Assembly: GCA_002471825.1 (NCBI GenBank)
Contig: DKQS01000011.1
Location: forward strand, 190,144 to 254,143
Length of the DNA: 64,000 nt
Source of the DNA: Flavobacteriaceae bacterium UBA7302
GTDB taxonomy: Bacteria; Bacteroidota; Bacteroidia; Flavobacteriales; Flavobacteriaceae
Direction of reading: 5' to 3'
The position numbers and the translations under genes are program-made. The notes below the pieces were generated by a model that saw only the letters and a list, made by a program, of their open reading frames with translations, did no database searches and had not been told where the DNA came from. Positions 1 through 9,080 of this stretch are shown piece by piece; positions within the stretch are counted from its first letter, which is position 1; every line of letters begins with the position of its first letter.

Positions 1-1898
1 GCATTCACGGCCACGATACGTGGTTGCTTGTACCCTTCGTACTTTTTGTATTTCTTCTCCCACTCTACTCTTCGTAATTCGGCCTCCTTGGCGGAAGTAC
101 GATTTGATTTGATTTTGGTCTCATTGTAAATGGTTGCTCCCAATGCCACAAATGCAATAAAGAATACAATGAAGGAAGTTAAATATGGGCCTCTGAATCT
201 TGATTTGGCAATCTGAATTCTTTCTTTGAAGGAAAAAGGAATTCCGCGCACCCAAAATAAGGCGGAGACAATCATTAACAAGATGCCACACAAGAACCAG
301 TAAAACTTGTAGGACAAATAAGGTGTTAATGAAAAACCATAACCATTCATGTCAGAATAACTAAATCCGGGACCTTCGTTGTATTTGAAGATCGACTGCT
401 CGATACCGATGAAATTCAGGAATGGCATTCCGATGGAAATTACCAACAACACAAAAAGCCCTAAATACGGATTCTTAAACAAGGTTTGGATAAACAGCGC
501 TAAGAATGCCCACATGAGGTAATTGATAAAATCTAAAAAGTACAATTGCGTCAAGTACTGTCCGATTTCAAAGTTGTAGAAGCCTTTGTACATCTGGAAA
601 GAAACTCCTGCTACAACAATCACTAATAACAATACCAATTGCATTTTTAACAGAGCTGTTAATTTGGAGAACAACAACACCCAATTTGGTACTGGAGTTA
701 CATCAATCAAATGATTTGATCGTGTAATATTCGCTCGATGCACCAACATCCCAGCGTACAAAAACGTACATACATTGATGGATAACTTGAAGATGCTTCC
801 TCCTTGCAACATTTGCCAAGTCATCGGTAAGGTTTCTGTTCCGAACAAACTTCCAAGGGTAATCAATCCGATAATGACAAAAATGATCCCTACCAATACG
901 ATGGAAATAAATGGCCAACTTTTCATGATGTATTTGAAGTCGAGCACCGATAACTTCCAAAAGGTTTGGAGATGGTGTTTCAAGTCGGATTTGTAAGTTA
1001 CTTCAGGTAAGTTGATTCTTGTAATGCCTCCAAAGTTTCTCTTGGTAGCTCTTTCTGGTTTCGATTTTTTGAAAGAGAAAGTCAATGCATTTTGACTGAA
1101 TTGGAAGTATTTATAGACCATTCCGAAAATCAAAATAGCCACACCTGTCCAAATCAAACGATTGTAGATGATGTACTCGCCAATCGGAATCTGCAATTCA
1201 TTCTGTTCTGCTGGGGTCCAATATTTGGTGTAGTAGGTTGCCGAAGAGGCTCCGAATGGATCCAACAAAGCCGCAATACTACGGTATTCAGGCTCTGAAA
1301 GCAATCCTTCCAACAATCCTTGACCAAAAATTAAAATGATCACCGCAATAAATCCAGCTGAGATGTTTCTGGTAAAAGTAACGATGGCAAAAACAATAGC
1401 TCCTGCAAAGAGTACATTCGGAATAATGAATATCGCGTAGGTTCGTAAATAAGACTCTAAGATGAGTGGGCCCACGATTTCTGAATTCGTTCCTGGGAAT
1501 CGGAAACCGATGATCATGGCAATACTGATGGCAAAGACAATCATCGTCACTACTACCAGTCCGCTAAAAAACTTTGCAAATAAATACTCGGCCTTGGTAA
1601 AAGGATAGGAGTATAAAATGGTATGCATTTCACTTTTGTAATCGCGATATACCGAAACCCCAATGATGGATGGGAACAGGAAGAATATGAAAATGGTCAG
1701 TCCGTTGAACAATCCGGTAACTCCAAAAGGAGAATTCACAATTCTTGAAGATCCGGTAGTAACGGTTAAAAAGTCAAAAATACCTGCCGATGAAGCCGAT
1801 AAAAACAAGGCTAATAAAAAGAAAATAGCGAGGTATATGTAAAAAGCAGGTCGGTTAAACCAATACTTTAACTCGTGTTTAAAGATCGTAGTAAACAT
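1..1898 (-). CDS. Large ABC-2 type transporter permease, cut by the window edge (probably a permease-M1 aminopeptidase fusion)
   Basis: The minus-strand frame opens at ATG 1896-1898 (MFTTIFKHELKYWFNRP) and stays open to the left edge; 632 codons are visible. It is strongly hydrophobic, with a first group of membrane segments at about residues 15-240 and a second at about 300-580, the layout of two joined ABC-2 permease halves. The last visible 40 residues are charged and leave the membrane. In Bacteroidota, very long permeases of this type often continue into a periplasmic M1-type metallopeptidase domain; that part lies outside the window, so the fusion is inferred. It starts 19 bp after the ATPase gene at 1918-2808 and surely forms the exporter with it. 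The substrate is unknown. Confidence 0.8.
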   Translation of the reverse strand, partial: MFTTIFKHELKYWFNRPAFYIYLAIFFLLALFLSASSAGIFDFLTVTTGSSRIVNSPFGVTGLFNGLTIFIFFLFPSIIGVSVYRDYKSEMHTILYSYPFTKAEYLFAKFFSGLVVVTMIVFAISIAMIIGFRFPGTNSEIVGPLILESYLRTYAIFIIPNVLFAGAIVFAIVTFTRNISAGFIAVIILIFGQGLLEGLLSEPEYRSIAALLDPFGASSATYYTKYWTPAEQNELQIPIGEYIIYNRLIWTGVAILIFGMVYKYFQFSQNALTFSFKKSKPERATKRNFGGITRINLPEVTYKSDLKHHLQTFWKLSVLDFKYIMKSWPFISIVLVGIIFVIIGLITLGSLFGTETLPMTWQMLQGGSIFKLSINVCTFLYAGMLVHRANITRSNHLIDVTPVPNWVLLFSKLTALLKMQLVLLLVIVVAGVSFQMYKGFYNFEIGQYLTQLYFLDFINYLMWAFLALFIQTLFKNPYLGLFVLLVISIGMPFLNFIGIEQSIFKYNEGPGFSYSDMNGYGFSLTPYLSYKFYWFLCGILLMIVSALFWVRGIPFSFKERIQIAKSRFRGPYLTSFIVFFIAFVALGATIYNETKIKSNRTSAKEAELRRVEWEKKYKKYEGYKQPRIVAVN

Positions 1899-1917
1899 AG
1901 TTTGGTAAAGGGTTTAA

Positions 1918-2808
1918 TTATTCTGCTACTGCAGGTTCGTCTGATTTCAATGCAATAAAGTAAACGTCATCCAATTGCGGAGTCGCAGGCACAAATTCGC
2001 GAGAAGGTTTCTCTTCAGAATACACACGGATGTTTAAAGTATTGTCTTGATTGTAACTTGAGGATAAAATGTTATACATCGCCTCTTGACCATCCAACTC
2101 ATCTCTTTCAATTACTTTGGTCCAGATCTTCCCTTCAATCTCTTTGGTAGCTTCTTGCGGAGTGCTATGCTTTAAAATTCGGCCTCCATTTAAAATGGCC
2201 AATTCGTTACACAATTCCTTTACATCCTCCACAATATGGGTTGAAAAAATCACCGTACAATTGGTTCCTACTTCGCGCAATACATTCAGGAAACGATTTC
2301 TTTCCGCAGGATCCAATCCAGCAGTTGGCTCATCCACAATGATTAACTTCGGATTGTTCAACAGCAACTGCGCAATACCAAAACGTTGCTTCATACCTCC
2401 TGAATAACCCGCAACGTATTTCTTTCTTACCTCATAAAGGTTGGTAATTTCCAACACTTCTTTTACGAGTTTTTGACGGTCTTCTTTGGAGGATACTCCC
2501 TTTAAGGTAGCGAAGTAATCCAATAAAGCTTCTGCCGACATTTTTGGATACACACCAAAAGATTGTGGTAGGTATCCTAACAATTTTCTAAGGGCCATTT
2601 TGTCCTCAAGAACATCAATATCCCCAAATGATATACTTCCAGAATCAGGCTCTTGCAGGGTAGCGATGGTGCGCATCAAGGAAGATTTCCCTGCACCATT
2701 TGGTCCCAACAGACCAAACATTCCAGTTCCAATTTCTATACTTAAATCATCAATGGCTTTGACCCCATTTTTGTAAGTCTTCGTTAAATTATTGATTACT
2801 AATTTCAT
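1918..2808 (-). CDS. ABC transporter ATP-binding protein
   Basis: A 296-residue nucleotide-binding subunit that would power the permease encoded just downstream. Walker A is GPNGAGKSS at residues 35-43, the Q-loop glutamine is in LPQSFG (about 82), the signature YSGGMKQR is at 135-142, and Walker B LIIVDEPTAGLDP follows at 155-167 with an H-loop in STHIVED. The last 70 residues are a C-terminal extension past the ABC core, as in DrrA/NatA-like exporters. A -7-like box (TATATTTA, minus strand, about 2837-2844) lies upstream in the divergent spacer with the M42 peptidase gene. This is the first gene of a two-gene operon. The family is certain; the transported substrate cannot be read from the sequence. 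Confidence 0.9.
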   Translation of the reverse strand: MKLVINNLTKTYKNGVKAIDDLSIEIGTGMFGLLGPNGAGKSSLMRTIATLQEPDSGSISFGDIDVLEDKMALRKLLGYLPQSFGVYPKMSAEALLDYFATLKGVSSKEDRQKLVKEVLEITNLYEVRKKYVAGYSGGMKQRFGIAQLLLNNPKLIIVDEPTAGLDPAERNRFLNVLREVGTNCTVIFSTHIVEDVKELCNELAILNGGRILKHSTPQEATKEIEGKIWTKVIERDELDGQEAMYNILSSSYNQDNTLNIRVYSEEKPSREFVPATPQLDDVYFIALKSDEPAVAE

Positions 2809-2930
2809 TTACTTGGTTTTTATATCATCATTCGTGTAAATATAGGGAGAATTGTTACACTTATTTTTAGATTTTTTTGGATCACATTGTTGAAAAAACA
2901 TCTTATTTTTACTCAAATTTCAAAAACGCA

Positions 2931-4013
2931 ATGGATTCAATTTTAAACGACAAATCACTCGATTTTTTAGAAAAATACTTAAACAACGCAGCACCAACGG
3001 GTTACGAATGGGACGGACAGAAACTTTGGATGGATTATCTAAAGCCTTATGTGGATGAGTTCATTACCGATACTTATGGCTCTGCCGTGGGGGTTATCAA
3101 TCCAGATGCGAAATACAAAGTGGTTATTGAAGGACATGCCGATGAAATTTCTTGGTATGTAAATTACATTTCCGACAACGGATTGATTTACGTGATTCGA
3201 AATGGTGGTTCTGATCACCAAATCGCACCAAGTAAGGTGGTCAATATTCACACAAAGAAAGGTATTGTAAAAGGTGTTTTTGGTTGGCCAGCGATTCATA
3301 CCCGAAATAGAGCGAAAGAAGAACCACCAAAGCCCGAAAATATTTTTATCGATTGTGGTTGTGCTACCAAGGAGGAAGTAGAAGCGCTTGGCGTGCACGT
3401 TGGTTGTGTTATAACCTATCCGGATGAATTCCACATTTTGAATGACAACAAGTTTGTTTGTAGAGCTTTAGACAATCGAATGGGCGGATTCATGATTGCG
3501 GAAGTTGCACGATTATTACATGAAAACGGTAAAAAATTACCATTTGGATTGTACGTTACCAATTCTGTTCAAGAAGAAATTGGGTTGCGCGGTGCGGAAA
3601 TGATCACGCAAACCATCAAGCCAAATGTTGCCATAGTAACGGATGTTACTCATGATACCACTACTCCAATGATCGACAAGAAAAAAGAAGGCCATTTGGA
3701 ATTGGGCAAGGGTCCGGTTGTTGCCTATGCTCCAGCCGTACAACAAAAGTTACGCGACTTGATCATTGATACTGCCGAAGAAAAGGAAATTCCATTCCAA
3801 CGATCAGCCTTGTCAAGAGCTACAGGAACAGATACTGATGCTTTTGCCTACAGCAATGGCGGTGTAGCCTCGGCGTTGATTTCTTTGCCTTTACGCTACA
3901 TGCACACCACTGTAGAAATGGTGCACAGAGAAGATGTTGAGAATGTAATTCGAATGATTTATGAAACCCTTTTAAAAATTGAAAACGGAGCTTCTTTTTC
4001 ATATTTTGATTAA
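2931..4013 (+). CDS. M42 family metallopeptidase (glutamyl aminopeptidase/cellulase M-like)
   Basis: A 360-residue cytoplasmic co-catalytic metallo-aminopeptidase. Metal and catalytic motifs of the M42 family are visible in order: GHADEI (His/Asp), DNRMGG (bridging Asp), QEEIGLRGA (Glu-Glu, general base and ligand), a VTDVTHD metal-Asp region and GTDTDAF near the C-terminus. The frame is open from 2877, but the first 18 codons overlap a promoter-like AT stretch and do not resemble the family. The start is therefore placed at ATG 2931 (MDSILNDKSLDF). The class V aminotransferase gene follows after 2 bp, so the two are co-transcribed. Such enzymes remove N-terminal residues from short peptides. 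Confidence 0.85.
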   Translation: MDSILNDKSLDFLEKYLNNAAPTGYEWDGQKLWMDYLKPYVDEFITDTYGSAVGVINPDAKYKVVIEGHADEISWYVNYISDNGLIYVIRNGGSDHQIAPSKVVNIHTKKGIVKGVFGWPAIHTRNRAKEEPPKPENIFIDCGCATKEEVEALGVHVGCVITYPDEFHILNDNKFVCRALDNRMGGFMIAEVARLLHENGKKLPFGLYVTNSVQEEIGLRGAEMITQTIKPNVAIVTDVTHDTTTPMIDKKKEGHLELGKGPVVAYAPAVQQKLRDLIIDTAEEKEIPFQRSALSRATGTDTDAFAYSNGGVASALISLPLRYMHTTVEMVHREDVENVIRMIYETLLKIENGASFSYFD

Positions 4014-4015
4014 GA

Positions 4016-5176
4016 ATGAAACTGAAGTCTCAGAAAGCTATTTTTAAAATTCCAAAGGATGTGGTTTACCTCAATACCGCATCTTTTTCGCCGGCATTTA
4101 ATGCAATAGAAGAAGCCGGGATTCAGGCGGTACTTGATAAAAATCGACCTGATTTAATTACTGTTGATAGTTTTTTTAAACCCATCAATGAATTGCGAAG
4201 CTTGTTCGCTGAACTCATTGAATCGGATGATATGGATCGTGTGGTAAACATCCCGTCTGTATCTTACGGATTGGCCAATGTGGCCAACAATGTTTGCTTA
4301 AAGTCAACGGATGAAATTCTGATTATTGATGAGCAATTTCCAAGTAATTATTACATCTGGAAAAAGCTCACGGATCAATACGGAGCAAGGCTCAAGATTA
4401 TTGAACCTCCCAAAACCAAATCAAACAAAGGAAAGAAATGGAATAAAATCCTATTGGATTCCATCAATGAGAATACGGCTTTGGTTGCCATGGGACACGT
4501 ACATTGGTCAAACGGAACACTGTTTGACTTGAAAGAGATTCGCAGAAAGACCCAAGAATTTAATTCCTTACTGATCATCGACGGAAGTCAATCTGTTGGA
4601 GCCTTACCATTTTCAGTGAAAGAATTAGCTCCAGATGCATTGATTGCAGCCGGATACAAATGGCTATTTGGTCCCTACGGAAGTGCTATTGCCTACTATG
4701 GGCCTTATTTCGACAATGGCAATCCAATTGAAGAGAATTGGATCAATCGAGTGAACAGTGAACGATTTTCAGAATTAACCACCTATCAATCAGAATACAA
4801 ACCCAAGGCACAGCGGTATTCTGTTGGGGAAAGCAGCAGCTTGATTTACAATCAAATGCGGGTAGCGGCACTACAACAAGTCATCGAATGGCAACCTCAA
4901 CGCATACAAGAATACTGTAGGGAAACCACCGCAACTTTCGTTAACCAAATGAGAGCATTGGGATGCCATATTGAGCAAGATGATTGCAGGTCACACCATA
5001 TGTTCGGGGTGGGTTTCCCTGAGAATTTTGATATCGAGAAATTGAAAATCAAACTCGAAAAAGAAAAGGTAAACGTATCTTTTCGAGGAGCATTCATGCG
5101 TGTTTCCTGTCATGTTTTTAATACCAAAGAAGATTTTGAAGTATTGCTAGAATGTGTTAAATATGCAATGCAGTAA
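4016..5176 (+). CDS. Class V aminotransferase (PLP-dependent, kynureninase/cysteine desulfurase fold)
   Basis: A 386-residue fold-type I PLP enzyme. The PLP-binding aspartate lies in LLIIDGSQS (Asp189), followed by the Schiff-base lysine in AAGYKWLFGPYG (Lys215). The N-terminal VYLNTASFSP is the usual substrate-loop start of the isopenicillin-N-epimerase/NifS-like branch. There is no conserved active-site cysteine loop as in true IscS/SufS, so a role in Fe-S assembly is unlikely. The gene starts 2 bp after the M42 peptidase and overlaps the next (NUDIX) start by one base (TAATG), so this is a tight three-gene operon possibly acting on amino-acid derivatives. The substrate is unknown. Confidence 0.82.
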   Translation: MKLKSQKAIFKIPKDVVYLNTASFSPAFNAIEEAGIQAVLDKNRPDLITVDSFFKPINELRSLFAELIESDDMDRVVNIPSVSYGLANVANNVCLKSTDEILIIDEQFPSNYYIWKKLTDQYGARLKIIEPPKTKSNKGKKWNKILLDSINENTALVAMGHVHWSNGTLFDLKEIRRKTQEFNSLLIIDGSQSVGALPFSVKELAPDALIAAGYKWLFGPYGSAIAYYGPYFDNGNPIEENWINRVNSERFSELTTYQSEYKPKAQRYSVGESSSLIYNQMRVAALQQVIEWQPQRIQEYCRETTATFVNQMRALGCHIEQDDCRSHHMFGVGFPENFDIEKLKIKLEKEKVNVSFRGAFMRVSCHVFNTKEDFEVLLECVKYAMQ

Positions 5177-5721
5177 TGGATGAATTAATCGACATTTTAA
5201 CTCCCACTGGCGAACCAACTGGTAAAAGCGCTATGAAATCTGAAGCCCATAAAAATGGTTGGTTTCATGGAACCGTACATGTTTGGGTTTTTACTTCCAG
5301 TCGAAAAATTGTGTTGCAAAAAAGAGCCATGACAAAAAAAGTGCTACCCGGTCTTTGGGACATTTCAGCAGCAGGACACATTGGTGCTGGCGAGTCGGTA
5401 ATAGATGCCGCGAAGCGTGAAGTTTTGGAGGAATTAGGGCTCGATTTGAAGGATCAAGAGCTCATGAAAATCGGTACGCGTGTCCATCAAATCTCGCATC
5501 CAAACGGAATTCAAGACAATGAAATTCATCATGTTTTTCTGGCTGAATTGAAAAAGGACTTTGAGACCTTACATGCTCAAAAAGCAGAAATTGATGCCAT
5601 TCAGTTATTTGATTTGGAAGTATTGAGAACCACAAAAGATCTGGAAAACATATTACTTCCAAGGTTCCACGATTATTACAATTCCATTTACAATAGAATT
5701 GTGCAATACTTATCTCATTAA
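5176..5721 (+). CDS. NUDIX hydrolase (isopentenyl-diphosphate isomerase-like subgroup)
   Basis: A 181-residue NUDIX protein with an intact box GX5EX7REXXEELGL at residues 67-89 (GHIGAGE ... REVLEELGL), so it should bind Mg2+ and cleave a nucleoside diphosphate-X bond. The N-terminal region (DILTPTGEPTGKSAMKSEAH...NGWFHGTVHVWVF) is that of the YfcD/Idi-like branch, where several members are hydrolases rather than IPP isomerases. ATG overlaps the stop codon of the aminotransferase gene by one base, which indicates translational coupling. It ends 1 bp before the convergent lipoprotein gene; no terminator hairpin is visible between them. Confidence 0.85.
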   Translation: MDELIDILTPTGEPTGKSAMKSEAHKNGWFHGTVHVWVFTSSRKIVLQKRAMTKKVLPGLWDISAAGHIGAGESVIDAAKREVLEELGLDLKDQELMKIGTRVHQISHPNGIQDNEIHHVFLAELKKDFETLHAQKAEIDAIQLFDLEVLRTTKDLENILLPRFHDYYNSIYNRIVQYLSH

Positions 5722-5722
5722 C

Positions 5723-6466
5723 TTATTTCTTTGGATTCTGGTAAAAAGAATCTGCCAATTGCGCGCCGCTTACTAATGGATTTGTAAATACTACTGGTGA
5801 CCTTCTAGGCTCGGTCGGATTGCCATTTTCATCAGTTTTAAACCAGGTGATCTCTTCAGGCAACAAGAGTCCATTTGTATTTGTCCATTTGTTATACCGA
5901 ATCATGCTGTATTTTTCGCTGGGCTTTTGGGAGTTAAAAGTAACAGTATAGGCCAACCATTCCATTTGATAGGTTTCTTTATCGAAATACAAGATGTAAT
6001 TGTCATCAGGAGAGGCGCCAACATTTGCCTCGTAAGAAACCTTAATCCCTAAATATTCTTTGTTCTGATAGGTAATCGGCGTTGCGCTTTCGAGTATAAT
6101 TCCGTCATCAGCAAGCACAAAAGGCATGGCATAAAAGTAGAAGTACAAATTGTAGTAAAATACTTTGTTCCCCTTGAAGAAAACCGAATCCTGATCCAAC
6201 CAAACTTCTTTACCATCAAACCCCAATGAATACTTCGGATGATTAATTACTCCCCTCCTCGTGTGTAAATCAGTGGTATGAACTTCTCGCCCTTTTTGAA
6301 AAGCCAAGGTTTTGGTATTCTTCCAAATTTCCAAACCGCCATGTTTTTCAACAACTTTCAGTAATTGATCTTCTGGAGTCACTTCTTTTTTCACGCAACT
6401 TTGAACTATCAATAAGATGGAAAAAGCAAGAAGGTAAAGGGGTTTTTGAATTGATTGATAATGCAT
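5723..6466 (-). CDS. Lipoprotein resembling the DUF6503 family
   Basis: A 247-residue protein with a signal peptide and a lipobox VQSC (Cys24), so it is a lipoprotein of the cell envelope. The mature part (LLKVVEKHGGLEIWKN..., KYSLGFDGKEVWLDQDS, NYILYFDKETYQMEWLAY, GLLLPEEITWFK) reads as a beta-rich scaffold of the LolA/outer-membrane-lipoprotein-sorting type. It matches my recollection of the flavobacterial DUF6503 group; the family name is from memory. It is a monocistronic gene, convergent with the NUDIX gene and divergent from the DUF294 gene. No enzymatic motif is seen. Confidence 0.65.
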   Translation of the reverse strand: MHYQSIQKPLYLLAFSILLIVQSCVKKEVTPEDQLLKVVEKHGGLEIWKNTKTLAFQKGREVHTTDLHTRRGVINHPKYSLGFDGKEVWLDQDSVFFKGNKVFYYNLYFYFYAMPFVLADDGIILESATPITYQNKEYLGIKVSYEANVGASPDDNYILYFDKETYQMEWLAYTVTFNSQKPSEKYSMIRYNKWTNTNGLLLPEEITWFKTDENGNPTEPRRSPVVFTNPLVSGAQLADSFYQNPKK

Positions 6467-6544
6467 TGAATAATCTATTTTTATTTTCTAACTTTATTGT
6501 AGCAATATAAGGAGGTTCCTTACATTTTTTATAAAAAATATCCT

Positions 6545-8413
6545 TTGAATACGATTCCATTACGAATAGCAGACCACATCAAAAACGTTCCACCTTTTTC
6601 CTATTTGGAAAAGGAAACCTTGTATCAGATTGCTTCAGAAGTGGTTGTTCAATATTTTGAGAAGGACGATTCTATTTTTACTGAAGGTGGGGAAATCAAA
6701 GACTGCTTTTACCTAGTCCATGAAGGTGCTGTCGGACTGTTTTCCAACGAAACCACCTTGGTAGAAGAATGTGATGAAGGGGATTTATTCGGATTGAGGG
6801 CATTGATTCGGAAGGATTATTACAAGCTCTCAGCCGTTGCTATTGAGGAGACCATTTTGTATACTATTCCAGCCCAAGCCTATGAAGATTATTTAAAAAA
6901 TAATCGCCAGGCTTCTGATTTTATCATCAATAGTTTTGCCAACAAGCTCTCTGGGAAAGAGATGCACAAGAGACTTTCCAAGGCTTCTGAAGTACTGCTG
7001 GAAGACAGCATTCGTGCCAATTTTTCCAAAAACCCAATTACCTGCTCTGATGAAACCAGCATCGAAAATGCCGCACAAATCATGACCGTGAAACGAGTGG
7101 GATCATTAATTGTAGAGCACGACAAAAAGCCGTTGGGGATTGTTACGGACAAAGACTTACGGATTAAGGTTGCCACTGGTAAATTTTCGATCAAAGAGAA
7201 AGTGATTCATATCATGTCGTCCCCTGTAATTTGTGCTTCCCCTGATATATCCATAGCCGAAGCACAGATCTTAATGATGAAACATAAGATTACACATTTG
7301 TGCATTACAGCAGATGGCACGATGGATACTGAGGTAATCGGAGTTTTGTCGGAACACGACATCATTCTCATTCGAGAAAACAATCCTTCGGTATTGATCA
7401 AACAGATCAAGCGCTCCTACAGCGCGTCGGATTTAAAAGATGTAAAAGAGAAATCCAATCAACTGTTACAACAATACATCCAACAATCGGCATCCATTAC
7501 TTTCGTATCAAAAATCATTTCTGAGATCAATAGCGCATTGACTTCAAGAGCCATCGAACTGGCTATTGAAGATCTTGGTTCGAAACCACCCGTTTCTTTC
7601 ACATGGTTGAGTTTGGGTAGTCAAGGCAGAAAAGAACAAATGCTAACCACAGATCAAGACAATGCCATTCTTTATGAAGGCAAGGCCGACCCAGCTAGCA
7701 AAGCGTATTTCTTAAAGCTTGGTAAGATGGTTACGAACATCTTGCATGAAGTCGGTTTTGAATATTGTCCGGCTGAAATGATGGCCTCAAATGAAAAGTG
7801 GTGTTTGTCTATGGAAGAATGGAAAGGTCAATTCAAAAAATGGATTGAACAGCCAACGGAAGAAAACATCATGTTCTGCACCATCTTTTTTGATTTCACC
7901 TCCTTTTTCGGAAATGAAAGCCTCATAACCGAACTGAATGATTTCATCACCAATCTGATGAAGAAGAATAAAATCTTCCTCAAACTATTGGCGAAAAATG
8001 CACTTCAGAATCCGGCACCATTAGGCTTTTTTAGACAGTTTCTCGTAGAAGATTCAGGTGAACACAAAAATCAGTTTGATATCAAGTCACGCGCCATGAT
8101 GCCTTTGGTAGATGCAGCACGTCTGCTTACCCTAGAAAGCGGACAAATTCAAAGGAACACCATCGAAAGATTTTCTTCTCTGATCGATGATGAAGACCAC
8201 AACAAGGAAATCTACGAAAACTGTATTGAGGCGTACAAAACTCTACTGGAGTTTCGAACAGACCATGGATTGAACAATCAAAATTCGGGTAGGTTCATTG
8301 TTTTGGACGATTTAACCAAACTGGAGAAGCTTGCCTTAAAGGGATGTTTCAAGGCCGTAAAAGAAATTCAGAATTTAATCATGGTACGATTTCAACTAGC
8401 ACAACTATTGTAA
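6545..8413 (+). CDS. DUF294 nucleotidyltransferase-like protein with cNMP-binding and tandem CBS domains
   Basis: A 622-residue cytoplasmic regulatory protein. An N-terminal cyclic-nucleotide-binding-like domain (about 10-130; DSIFTEGGEIKDCFYLVHEG) is followed by two CBS motifs (about 155-275; MTVKRVGSLIVEHDKKPLGIVT, MMKHKITHLCI). Next comes a DUF294 nucleotidyltransferase-like domain (about 300-440; LGSQGRKEQMLTTDQDNAIL, as in GlnD) and the DUF294 C-terminal helical domain (475-620). The start codon is TTG at 6545: no ATG or GTG lies suitably upstream, the next Met is far inside the domain, and a -7-like TAACTTTA is at 6489-6496. The partner exonuclease follows after 1 bp. This pair sits beside acs/actP/crbS genes in many bacteria, which suggests a role in controlling acetate metabolism. 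Confidence 0.85.
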   Translation: MNTIPLRIADHIKNVPPFSYLEKETLYQIASEVVVQYFEKDDSIFTEGGEIKDCFYLVHEGAVGLFSNETTLVEECDEGDLFGLRALIRKDYYKLSAVAIEETILYTIPAQAYEDYLKNNRQASDFIINSFANKLSGKEMHKRLSKASEVLLEDSIRANFSKNPITCSDETSIENAAQIMTVKRVGSLIVEHDKKPLGIVTDKDLRIKVATGKFSIKEKVIHIMSSPVICASPDISIAEAQILMMKHKITHLCITADGTMDTEVIGVLSEHDIILIRENNPSVLIKQIKRSYSASDLKDVKEKSNQLLQQYIQQSASITFVSKIISEINSALTSRAIELAIEDLGSKPPVSFTWLSLGSQGRKEQMLTTDQDNAILYEGKADPASKAYFLKLGKMVTNILHEVGFEYCPAEMMASNEKWCLSMEEWKGQFKKWIEQPTEENIMFCTIFFDFTSFFGNESLITELNDFITNLMKKNKIFLKLLAKNALQNPAPLGFFRQFLVEDSGEHKNQFDIKSRAMMPLVDAARLLTLESGQIQRNTIERFSSLIDDEDHNKEIYENCIEAYKTLLEFRTDHGLNNQNSGRFIVLDDLTKLEKLALKGCFKAVKEIQNLIMVRFQLAQLL

Positions 8414-8414
8414 T

Positions 8415-9071
8415 ATGTTTTGGAATCGTAAAAAATATCCTGAATTCTGGAACGCTTATGCAAATTCCTTTCAACACAAATCACCTGCCTTTGAAGAGCT
8501 ACGATTTGTAGTTTTTGATACCGAAACATCTGGATTAAATCCAAAAGAGGATGCCCTACTCTCCATTGGTGCTATCGGCGTTCGCAATAAAATGATTCGC
8601 ATTCAAGACCATTTTGAAGCATACGTCAACCCAAAAAACTTTAAAAAAGAAACGGTTGAAATTCACGGTATCCGAAGATCTGGAGAAAACAAGATTAGCG
8701 AAGAAGAAGGCATCAAAAATTTCTTGGGCTACCTGAACAATGCAGTCTTGGTAGCTCATCACGCTGCCTTTGATGTGGCCATGATCAATGCAGCACTCAA
8801 GAGAATGGGACTTCCCAAACTAAAAAACCAGGTCATTGATACGGGGAACCTTTTTTTAAAATCGGATTTTAAAGAACCCTATAAAGAGCATTACTCTTTA
8901 GACCACCTAGCGAAGACCTTTAATATCGCCCTCCACGATCGCCACAATGCAGCTGGAGATGCTTACATTACGGCTCAGATTTTTGTAAAACTTCTGTTGC
9001 ACTTGGAGAAAAAAAATACGCTCAGCTTGTCCTTTCTAAAAAGACCTGCCAAGCGTATTGGGTTGTTATAA
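8415..9071 (+). CDS. DEDDh 3'-5' exonuclease (DnaQ/PolC epsilon-like)
   Basis: A 218-residue exonuclease domain protein. ExoI is FDTETSGLNP (Asp35, Glu37), ExoII is the VLVAHHAAFDVAMIN region, and ExoIII is HDRHNAAGDAYITAQIF, where the DEDDh histidine and last aspartate lie. All acidic residues are present, so it should be active on DNA or RNA 3' ends or on a small nucleotide substrate. It is co-transcribed with the DUF294/CBS gene (1 bp gap) and converges with acs across 9 bp. In proteobacterial acetate loci the same DUF294-exonuclease pair occurs, so a link to acyl-CoA/AMP signalling is more likely than replication proofreading; that role is inferred. Confidence 0.82.
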   Translation: MFWNRKKYPEFWNAYANSFQHKSPAFEELRFVVFDTETSGLNPKEDALLSIGAIGVRNKMIRIQDHFEAYVNPKNFKKETVEIHGIRRSGENKISEEEGIKNFLGYLNNAVLVAHHAAFDVAMINAALKRMGLPKLKNQVIDTGNLFLKSDFKEPYKEHYSLDHLAKTFNIALHDRHNAAGDAYITAQIFVKLLLHLEKKNTLSLSFLKRPAKRIGLL

Positions 9072-9080
9072 CTAATTTAA

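Noticed and set aside
5176..5721. Isopentenyl-diphosphate delta-isomerase (idi)
   Set aside because: The protein has the full NUDIX hydrolase box, and the context (aminotransferase, peptidase) has no isoprenoid gene; the isomerase name is not supported.
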